A DNA stretch of 64,000 nucleotides, taken from NCBI GenBank assembly GCA_910575245.1, contig CAJTEN010000001.1, positions 434,001 to 498,000 on the forward strand. The letters run 5' to 3'. Made by a program: the position numbers and the translations under genes. Positions 54,350 to 61,613 of the stretch are shown one piece after another (position 1 is the first letter of the stretch; each line of letters starts with the position of its first letter). The DNA is from Clostridia bacterium. Lineage in GTDB: Bacteria > Bacillota > Clostridia > Lachnospirales > Lachnospiraceae. The notes beneath the pieces were generated by a model, which saw only the letters and a program-made list of their open reading frames with translations, did no database searches and was not told where the DNA came from.

Positions 54350-54381
54350 GTAACAGGGAAGCCGAAAGGCCGAACTGTTAC
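54350..54381 (+). repeat. 32-nt hairpin repeat, intact copy
   Basis: GTAACAGGGAAGCCGAAAGG then CCGAACTGTTAC, preceded by CAGATTCC as in the element at 61092. It lies between the Wzt and methyltransferase genes. Confidence 0.8.
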
Positions 54382-54479
54382 TGTAAACTTACAGTCTGTA
54401 TCCGGCGAAGCTTTATGCGTGCCTTAGGCATGGAAGAAGCCGCAGAAAGTCCGGGATGGCTGTTTAGAGAGGAATAGGG

Positions 54480-56564
54480 ATGCCGGAGAATAAGACAGAA
54501 GTAATCGGAAAAGTGAAACTGGACCTGACACATTATCCGGGGGAGGATTTCTATTGCGACGGAGAAGTGGAGGATGAGATTCTTGAAATCACCCGTAATT
54601 ATTCTGCGGTAGAGTACCGGCGGATCATTGAAGAGCGGGAAAGCTGGCCGGTTCTGTACCATTTATCGCCTTTGCGGGGCAATATTGTGGAGTGGCTGCC
54701 GATCACGAAGGACATGAAAGTGCTGGAAGTCGGATCGGGATGCGGCGCAATCACCGGGACGCTGGCGCGTAAGGCGGGTCAGGTGACCTGCGTCGAATTG
54801 TCCGGCAAGAGAAGCCGGATTAATGCATACCGGCATATGGATGCTGACAATGTGACCATCCATGTGGGTAATTTTCAGGAGATTGAACCAGATCTTCCAT
54901 GTGATTACGATTACATTTGTCTGATTGGGGTGTTTGAATACGCACAGGCATATATTCAGTCCGGTAAGCCTTACGAGAGTTTCCTGAATATTATTAAGAA
55001 GCATAGGAAACCGGAAGGACATATCGCCATTGCCATAGAGAATAAGTTCGGCCTGAAATACTGGGCAGGCTGTCAGGAGGATCATCTTGGGACTTATTTC
55101 TCAGGGCTTGAGAACTATCCCGATGGCGGTGTGGTGAGGACTTTCACCAGGGACGGCCTGTTTCAAACGGCAGAGAAATGCGGATTTACGCAGATGCAGA
55201 TGTATTATCCCTATCCCGATTATAAATTTATGACGAGTCTGTACTCTGACCGTAGACTGCCGCAGGTGGGGGAGTTGTCCTTAAATCTGCGCAATTTTGA
55301 CAGGGAAAGATTACTGTTGTTTGACGAAAAGAAGGTTTTTGATACGATCATACAGGAGAAGCAGTTTCCGCTTTTTTCCAATTCTTATATGCTTCTGCTG
55401 GGGCCGTCCCTGGAGGAAGAGTATGTCAAATATTCCAATGACAGAAAACAGGAATTTTGCATCAGAACGGTTCAGAAAACAAGTACAGGAGGAAAAATCA
55501 TAGAAAAGCACCCGTTATCAGAAATGGCCTGGGCGCACATTGAGAGGACAGCCGAAGCGGCCCGCAAGCTGGCGAAGCGGTATGAAGGCAGCGGCCTGTC
55601 CATCAACCGCTGCAGTCTGGACCGGACGGCAGAAGGGGCGCCTTACTTGCGGTTGGAATATCTTAAGGGTGTCAGACTGGAAGAACTTTTGGATGACTGT
55701 CTGGAGAGAAACGATGTAGATGGTTTCCAGCGGCTGTTTGATGAGTACCTGAACAGGATTTCCCACGGAGCGGAGGAAAGAATCACAGATTACGATCTGA
55801 TCTTTGCCAATATCATCATTCCGGGAGAGATAAATAACGAATGGAATGTTATTGACTATGAGTGGAGTTTTGAGCGAAGTATAGAGACGAAGGAAATCGC
55901 TTTCCGCGCGGTTTACTGTTATCTGTTGGAAAATGAACAGAGAAATAAATTAAATCTTGATTTAATTATGGAAAAACTGGATATTACGCAGTCTGCCGCG
56001 GAGCAATACCGCAGGCAGGAGATGACGTTCCAGCAGTATGTGACCGGCAAGCATATGTCTATGGCACAGATCCGCGAGGCGATCGGATATCCGGTATATA
56101 CGGTGGAAGATCTTTGCTTGGCACAGAAGCAGCCGGATGGAAGCGGCCGGATACAGATTTACGAGGATACCGGCAGGGGATTCCAGGAAGAACAGTCGTT
56201 TTTCTTGGAGGAGGATGCAGAAGAACAGGTGTGGACAGACGAGGAGGGGATCACACACTTAGAAGTGGTGGTCGCCGGAGGGCGCAGCGCACTTCGGATT
56301 GATCCCTGCAGTGATTTCTGTCTGGTCTGGATACAGGGGATCCGATGGAACGGCACAGAGATTGCCTTAAAGCGCCGACAGATTCAACTTAATGGATTTA
56401 AGGCGGGGGAGAATACCTATGTCTTTCCGACGAAGGATCCGAATATTACACTCTCTCTGGCGGGAATGCGCAACGAGAAGCGCAATCTGCTGCAGATGAG
56501 GATGGCGGTGACGAGACTGCCGGAAGAAACGGCGAAGCATATGCAGAAAAGAGGATTGTTTTAG
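54480..56564 (+). CDS. Methyltransferase plus kinase-fold protein, WbdD-like architecture
   Basis: The 694-residue protein has GAGGA six bases upstream. N-terminal class I SAM methyltransferase: VLEVGSGCGAITGTLARKA (motif I, about 81-99), CLIGVFEYAQAY, GHIAIAIENKFGLKYWAG. Middle (about 320-510): a protein-kinase/APH-like fold, with the catalytic loop DYDLIFANIIIPGE (Asp439, Asn444) and VIDYEWSFE (Asp459). C-terminal (about 560-694): a beta-rich domain. In E. coli O9a WbdD, a methyltransferase-kinase caps the O-polysaccharide and sets its length, and Wzt recognises the cap. Placement right after a Wzt with a binding domain supports the same role here. Kinase activity is not proven; the usual HxD histidine is absent. 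Confidence 0.85.
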   Translation: MPENKTEVIGKVKLDLTHYPGEDFYCDGEVEDEILEITRNYSAVEYRRIIEERESWPVLYHLSPLRGNIVEWLPITKDMKVLEVGSGCGAITGTLARKAGQVTCVELSGKRSRINAYRHMDADNVTIHVGNFQEIEPDLPCDYDYICLIGVFEYAQAYIQSGKPYESFLNIIKKHRKPEGHIAIAIENKFGLKYWAGCQEDHLGTYFSGLENYPDGGVVRTFTRDGLFQTAEKCGFTQMQMYYPYPDYKFMTSLYSDRRLPQVGELSLNLRNFDRERLLLFDEKKVFDTIIQEKQFPLFSNSYMLLLGPSLEEEYVKYSNDRKQEFCIRTVQKTSTGGKIIEKHPLSEMAWAHIERTAEAARKLAKRYEGSGLSINRCSLDRTAEGAPYLRLEYLKGVRLEELLDDCLERNDVDGFQRLFDEYLNRISHGAEERITDYDLIFANIIIPGEINNEWNVIDYEWSFERSIETKEIAFRAVYCYLLENEQRNKLNLDLIMEKLDITQSAAEQYRRQEMTFQQYVTGKHMSMAQIREAIGYPVYTVEDLCLAQKQPDGSGRIQIYEDTGRGFQEEQSFFLEEDAEEQVWTDEEGITHLEVVVAGGRSALRIDPCSDFCLVWIQGIRWNGTEIALKRRQIQLNGFKAGENTYVFPTKDPNITLSLAGMRNEKRNLLQMRMAVTRLPEETAKHMQKRGLF

Positions 56565-56567
56565 TGT

Positions 56568-58961
56568 ATGGACAGAGGGGCAAAACGATACAATTGGGCA
56601 GCTTATTATGCGGCAGCCTATGAGAAGGAACGCAAAAAGAATATTGTGCTGGCGGAGCAGATTGCGGATGCGGAGCGCAGGCAGGCGGACTTGAGCGATA
56701 ATCTGAACCGTATCTGCGCAACGCCTTTCTGGAAGATTACAGTGCCTTTTCGCCGAATGCACTGTAATATGAAGGAGCGTCTGCAGCAACATAGAGATAA
56801 GGACAGGTGTTCTGAGAAGAACGCCTGTCTTCTGCGTTATGCGAAAGAGGTGCGGCGTCAGAAACAGCCCTATCAGGAATGGTTGAAAGAAAATGATAAC
56901 GAGTGTAACGGTAACGCCGGATACTCTGCGGAGCAGCATAGAGATGACATGCCTGTCAGTGACTGGCAGACCATGAGGATACCGGAATCTGACATTGTAT
57001 TATTGACATATGGCGGCGGAATGCTGGATGCAGACGCATTTGAAAAAATTAAATCGTATTTTAATGAGAATGAAACATGCATGACAGCCTATACGGATGA
57101 GGATTTCTACTGGGAGGATCTGACACAGCGTATGCATCCCTGGTTTAAGCCCTGCTATTCACCGGACACCCTGTTATCTTTTAATTACTGGGGACATCTG
57201 GTGGCAGTGAAAGAGGAGGTGCTGAACGAGGCGCTGAAGGAAGACGGGATCCGGAACCGGAATATGGAAAATGAGGAACCTTCGGTGCGGTTCTATGATT
57301 TGTGCCTGCGTCTGGAAGAAGCGGTGCATAGACAGGGGTTGTTGCAGGGAGGGGCTGTTTCCCGACGGATCAGTCATATACCGGGTGTTTTTTTTCACCG
57401 GCTTTATGTACCAGGGGATAAGGCGCGGGAAAAGATCATAGCCTGCGGGACCAGGGAGGAGCAGTTTATTAAGGCGGAGCAGTGCCTGCAGCAGGAATTG
57501 GAGGAAGGGCTTCATCTGACAGGGGCCGGGGCGGAATATGTGGCGGTGAGAGAAGCGGCGCTGCACAGACGCGGCTGCAGAGGACGGCTGCTGTGCGGCC
57601 CGGAACCGGATATTTATCACGTGGTCTATGATACTTCCATATCAGGCAGGGAGCGCTGCGCCCGGGCACAGCGGGCGGACAGGCATATTTATCCCCATCC
57701 GCTGGTTTCTGTCGTGATTCCTTCGAAGGATCATCCGGATGTGCTGGAGCAGTGCCTTGAATCTTTCCGGAAGAAGACCAGTTACGACTGTTATGAATGG
57801 ATTGTGGTGGATAACGGCAGCAATGAGGAAAACCGCGGCAGACTGATGAAGCTGCAGAAGGAATATGGCTTCCTTTATTTATATGAAGAGATGCCTTTTA
57901 ACTTCTCCAGAATGTGCAATATGGGTGTGGCCCGTGCCCGGGGGGATTTGATCCTGCTTCTGAACGATGATATAGAGATTATAGAGAACAGCTGGCTGGA
58001 ACGTATGGTGGGGCAGGCCCTTTTGCCCCATGTGGGCGCTGTGGGAGCCAAGCTCTGGTATGCGGATACCAGACAGATCCAGCATACAGGCATCACGAAT
58101 CTGCGGATCGGACCCTCCCATAAGCTGGTCACCTTTCAGGATGACAAGGACTATTATTACGGCCGCAACCGGGTGACTTATGATATGGCGGGGGTGACGG
58201 CGGCATGTCTGATGGTATCCAAGGCAAAGTATGAGAAGGCAGGCGGCCTGAACGAGTCCATGGCAGTTTCCTACAACGATGTGGAGTTCTGTTTTAAGCT
58301 GACAGAGGCCGGTTATTATAACGTACTGCGGAATGATGTGGTGCTGTATCACCATGAATCCTTAAGCCGCGGCCTGGATGAACAGGATGCGGGGAAGTGG
58401 GAAAGGCTGCTTCTGGAAAAGGAGAAGCTCTATGCCGGGCATCCGCAGATGGACGGCAAAGACCCCTTTTACCACGAATCGCTCATTGATAATGCCTCCG
58501 ATTACCGGTGTAATTATAAATTTGCCTATGAGGATGCCCTGCATACAATGGAAGTTATGCCGCTGCAGGGAGACGTAAATCTGCGGGATAAGGAGGAAGG
58601 GCTGAAGCTGATCGTGGACAGGGCGGAAATGCAGCATAAAATTCATGCAAAGGAGCCTGATATTGTCTGGATTATGGGCTGGTGCTATGTGCCGGAAGAG
58701 GACAATGCCCTTTATGATAAAAGGATCCTGCTGCAGCGGGCGGACGGATCCGGCTGTACTGCGGTACCGGCAGACTGGTATCGTAAGGATGTGGAGGCTA
58801 CCCTGTGGGGAGAAATCCATATCGAGCTGGCGGGGTTTGTGCTCCGCCTTCGGAAGAAGGATCTGGAAGCCGGCACTTATCGGGTGGGAATGCTGTGCAC
58901 GGACCAGGTGAGCGGCGGCCAGGCCTTTGCGTGGAGTGACAAGGAGATTACGATTCCGTAA
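56568..58961 (+). CDS. Large GT2 (rhamnosyltransferase-like) with extra N- and C-terminal domains
   Basis: The 797-residue protein begins three bases after the methyltransferase stop. N-terminal 100 residues: a coiled-coil-like helix and CATPFWKITVPFRRM, a W..t.PfR motif also seen in the next protein. A middle region of unclear fold contains SDIVLLTYGGGML. GT2 at about 375-600: HPLVSVVIPSKDHPDVLEQC, WIVVDNGSNEENR, LILLLNDDIEII, NDVEFCFKLTEAGY (catalytic region). The last 130 residues form a beta-rich domain. This GT2 group includes rhamnan and galactan synthases. It probably elongates the chain in the cytoplasm. Confidence 0.9.
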   Translation: MDRGAKRYNWAAYYAAAYEKERKKNIVLAEQIADAERRQADLSDNLNRICATPFWKITVPFRRMHCNMKERLQQHRDKDRCSEKNACLLRYAKEVRRQKQPYQEWLKENDNECNGNAGYSAEQHRDDMPVSDWQTMRIPESDIVLLTYGGGMLDADAFEKIKSYFNENETCMTAYTDEDFYWEDLTQRMHPWFKPCYSPDTLLSFNYWGHLVAVKEEVLNEALKEDGIRNRNMENEEPSVRFYDLCLRLEEAVHRQGLLQGGAVSRRISHIPGVFFHRLYVPGDKAREKIIACGTREEQFIKAEQCLQQELEEGLHLTGAGAEYVAVREAALHRRGCRGRLLCGPEPDIYHVVYDTSISGRERCARAQRADRHIYPHPLVSVVIPSKDHPDVLEQCLESFRKKTSYDCYEWIVVDNGSNEENRGRLMKLQKEYGFLYLYEEMPFNFSRMCNMGVARARGDLILLLNDDIEIIENSWLERMVGQALLPHVGAVGAKLWYADTRQIQHTGITNLRIGPSHKLVTFQDDKDYYYGRNRVTYDMAGVTAACLMVSKAKYEKAGGLNESMAVSYNDVEFCFKLTEAGYYNVLRNDVVLYHHESLSRGLDEQDAGKWERLLLEKEKLYAGHPQMDGKDPFYHESLIDNASDYRCNYKFAYEDALHTMEVMPLQGDVNLRDKEEGLKLIVDRAEMQHKIHAKEPDIVWIMGWCYVPEEDNALYDKRILLQRADGSGCTAVPADWYRKDVEATLWGEIHIELAGFVLRLRKKDLEAGTYRVGMLCTDQVSGGQAFAWSDKEITIP

Positions 58962-59080
58962 CGGGATCCGTGTGTATCTTACGAAGGGCTATGGCAAACG
59001 GAGAGCTGTTTGCTGCCTGTTACGGAAAGCCGAAAGTCTGGTCGGCATGTATCCGGATGTTTGGAAAGGAAGCATTTAAT

Positions 59081-61075
59081 ATGGAACAAAAAGAGTTAAG
59101 CAGGATGACGGAGCAGGAGTCACTGCGGTATTACAGGGAAGCCTATGAGCGGGAGAAGAAAAAGGGATGCTTTCTGACCGGCCGGCTGGAGGAAGAAGAG
59201 TATCACTATACCGAACTGGGCAAGCAGCTTGCCCAGATCAAAGGGAGTTTTCTCTGGCGGCTGTCCAAACCCCTGAGAAGCCTGGTGCACTGGGTGCACC
59301 GGACGAAAGAGCGGGTCAGCCGTTACGGGGATCTGAAAGGAATCCTGCGTAAGCTGAATGCCAAGGCGGTTGAGAGAAAGGCGCGCATCCAGCACGGGAC
59401 GGCCAGCTTCCCCGGGGCGGAGGAGGCCAGACGCCAGAGAGAAACTAACTTTGGCAGGGCTGTTAAATTCAGCATCCTGGTGCCCCTTTACAATACACCG
59501 GAGAAATTCCTGCGGCAGGCTATCGAGTCGGTGACGGCACAGACATATTCTGGCTGGGAGCTTTGCCTGGCGGACGGATCTGACTCACAGCATACCGATG
59601 TGGGCCGGATCTGCAGGGAATATGCGGCTAAGGACCACCGCATCCGCTACCGTAAACTGGTTAAGAACGAAGGCATATCGGGGAATACCAATGCCTGTCT
59701 GGATATGGCCACGGGAGACTATATTGCGTTGTTTGACCATGATGACGTGCTGCATCCCAGTGTGCTTTACGAGTATATGAAGGCCATCTGCGAGAAGGGC
59801 GCCGATTATATCTATTGCGATGAGGGCACTTTTCAGGGGAACAAGACCATTGACGATATGATCACCCTGCATTTTAAACCGGATTTTGCGCCGGATAATC
59901 TGCGGGCCAACAATTATATCTGTCATTTCAGTGCTTTTGACAGAAAACTGCTGGAATGTATGCCGCTGTTTCGTTCGGAATTTGACGGCAGCCAGGACCA
60001 CGACATGATTCTTCGGCTGACCGCCAGGGCCAAATGTGTGGTACATGTACCGAAGCTGCTCTATTACTGGCGGTCCCATGCAGGCAGCGTGGCATCAGAT
60101 ATTAATGCCAAGAGTTATGCCATCGAAGCGGCGAAAGGCGCCGTGGCGGCACACTTAAGGCAGCAGGGGTTTGAGAATTTCGAGATCACCTCCACCAAAG
60201 CCTTTGAGACGATCTTCCGGATCAAGTATGAGATACAGGGGAACCCCCTGGTGAGTATTATCATTCCCAACAAGGACCATATAGAGGATCTGCAGCGCTG
60301 TATCACGTCGATTCTGGATAAGAGCACCTATGATAACTACGAGATCATCGTGGTGGAGAATAACAGTACGGCTGACGAGATTTATGAATATTATAAGAAG
60401 ATACAGGAAAATTCCAATATCAGGGTCATCACTTATGAGGGAGACTTCAACTATTCAAAGATCAATAATCTGGGCGCGTCAAATGCAAAAGGGGAATATC
60501 TTTTGCTGCTAAACAATGATACGAAGGTCATTACCTTAAACTGGATCGAGGAACTGCTCATGTATGCCCAGAGGAAGGACGTGGGCGCTGTGGGAGCCAA
60601 GCTTTATTATGAGGACAGGACGATACAGCACGCCGGTGTGGTGCTGGGACTGGGACAGCACAGGACGGCGGGGCACAGCCATTATCGTGTCAGCAGCAAC
60701 AACTTAGGTTACATGGGAAGGCTTTGCTACGCCCAGAATGTGATGGCGGTGACGGGAGCCTGCCTGATGATGAAGAAGGCGCTGTTTGACGAACTGGGCG
60801 GGCTGGATGAGAGCTTTGCCGTCTCTCTCAATGATGTGGATTTGTGTGTGCGGGCATGGAAGGCCGGCTGTGTCAATGTATTTACGCCTTTTGCGGAATT
60901 ATATCATTTCGAGTCGGTTTCGCGCGGGCTGGATGATGCCGGAGAGAAGGCGAAGCGGTATGACAGGGAATCGGAAGCGTTCCGGGAGAAATGGAAGGAT
61001 GTTCTGGAGAAAGGGGATCCTTATTATAATCCGAACTTTTCGCTTGACCGGAGTGATTTTGCGTTGAGGCTGTAA
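59081..61075 (+). CDS. Tandem double-domain GT2 glycosyltransferase
   Basis: The protein has 664 residues from ATG 59081 (AAGGA upstream; the frame continues up to 58970 through a decayed hairpin repeat and is not protein-like). N-terminal helix with GSFLWRLSKPLRSL, then two GT2 domains: first FSILVPLYNTPEKFLRQAI, FDHDDVLHPSVL (DHDD acidic site); second PLVSIIIPNKDHIEDL, LLLLNNDTKVI, NDVDLCVRAWKAGC. Both carry acidic catalytic residues, so the enzyme could make two linkages in turn. This is the build of bifunctional rhamnosyl- and galactosyltransferases of ABC-exported polymers. Confidence 0.93.
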   Translation: MEQKELSRMTEQESLRYYREAYEREKKKGCFLTGRLEEEEYHYTELGKQLAQIKGSFLWRLSKPLRSLVHWVHRTKERVSRYGDLKGILRKLNAKAVERKARIQHGTASFPGAEEARRQRETNFGRAVKFSILVPLYNTPEKFLRQAIESVTAQTYSGWELCLADGSDSQHTDVGRICREYAAKDHRIRYRKLVKNEGISGNTNACLDMATGDYIALFDHDDVLHPSVLYEYMKAICEKGADYIYCDEGTFQGNKTIDDMITLHFKPDFAPDNLRANNYICHFSAFDRKLLECMPLFRSEFDGSQDHDMILRLTARAKCVVHVPKLLYYWRSHAGSVASDINAKSYAIEAAKGAVAAHLRQQGFENFEITSTKAFETIFRIKYEIQGNPLVSIIIPNKDHIEDLQRCITSILDKSTYDNYEIIVVENNSTADEIYEYYKKIQENSNIRVITYEGDFNYSKINNLGASNAKGEYLLLLNNDTKVITLNWIEELLMYAQRKDVGAVGAKLYYEDRTIQHAGVVLGLGQHRTAGHSHYRVSSNNLGYMGRLCYAQNVMAVTGACLMMKKALFDELGGLDESFAVSLNDVDLCVRAWKAGCVNVFTPFAELYHFESVSRGLDDAGEKAKRYDRESEAFREKWKDVLEKGDPYYNPNFSLDRSDFALRL

Positions 61076-61091
61076 AACAAATTGTTCAGCC

Positions 61092-61431
61092 GTAACAGTT
61101 CAGCCCAAGACTTTGCATTTACTGCAAAGTCTGTGAGAATGTGTAAATACAGCCAAGGGATCTGCCCCTCGCCGCAGGTGACTTGGAATGGGCAGATTCC
61201 GTAACAGGGAAGCCGAAAGGCTGAACCAATGTCGTTAAGTTAAGTCTATACACAGCGTCTGATATGATAGGATTCTCCTGAGGGCCATTGGAAAACGCCG
61301 GTACTTAATGAGGTTTTTCACGAATTTAGTACCGCTGCGTTTGGAACTGAGCGAAAGCGCGTCCTTAGGAGATTCCTATCATGTCAGGCGCGTCCGGCTT
61401 AACTTAATGACATTGAAGGCTGAACTGTTAC
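61092..61431 (-). mobile_element. Small element with 14-bp terminal inverted repeats, interrupted by MITE copy 4
   Basis: The ends are GTAACAGTTCAGCC (61092-61105) and GGCTGAACTGTTAC (61418-61431). Without the nested MITE and one target copy it is about 141 bp. The body matches 17968-18078 in opposite direction, and its right end is the 32-nt hairpin. Both outside flanks read GTTCAGCC, a possible 8-bp target duplication (though that word is also in the repeat). Confidence 0.75.
61227..61415 (+). mobile_element. 189-bp MITE, copy 4, nested in a hairpin repeat
   Basis: CAATGTC...GACATTG with an exact 10-bp duplication AAGGCTGAAC at 61217-61226 and 61416-61425. Removing the element and one copy restores an intact 32-nt hairpin repeat. 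Confidence 0.95.
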
Positions 61432-61459
61432 GTTCAGCCCAGGAATTTCCAAGAATAGG

Positions 61460-61489
61460 TTTACGGGTGGAACTACCTTGTGTTAAAAT
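61460..61489 (+). promoter_or_regulatory. Predicted promoter for the phosphoglucomutase gene
   Basis: TTTACG (61460-61465), 18 bases, TAAAAT (61484-61489). Transcription would begin just before the 50-nt repeat copy C. Confidence 0.4.
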
Positions 61490-61501
61490 AAGACTTGCAC
61501 C

Positions 61502-61551
61502 GTACTTTTCATGGACGTTTGTGTCCGGGAAGACATGGAGGTGTGAGTATG
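61502..61551 (+). repeat. 50-nt start-codon-linked repeat, copy C
   Basis: GTACTTTTCATGGACG to GGAGGTGTGAGT and ATG 61549. The start codon opens an eight-residue frame rather than a large gene. Confidence 0.85.
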
Positions 61552-61575
61552 TTGATTTATTGTGTAGGGGCGTAG
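61549..61575 (+). CDS. Putative 8-residue leader peptide (MLIYCVGA)
   Basis: It starts at the ATG of repeat copy C, has GGAGGTG upstream and ends with TAG 39 bases before the phosphoglucomutase start. It may be a leader peptide or just the remnant of a gene start that was carried by the repeat. Confidence 0.3.
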   Translation: MLIYCVGA

Positions 61576-61613
61576 TAATTTGGAATGGAGGCGCTTCGGA
61601 AATGGAGGAAAAG

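Noticed and set aside
61308-61613. Long N-terminal extension of phosphoglucomutase (MRFFTNLVPLRL...)
   Set aside because: It is translated MITE and repeat sequence; the same residues appear in a frame at 19826-20044 in MITE copy 1. The mutase starts at 61614 with a good ribosome site.
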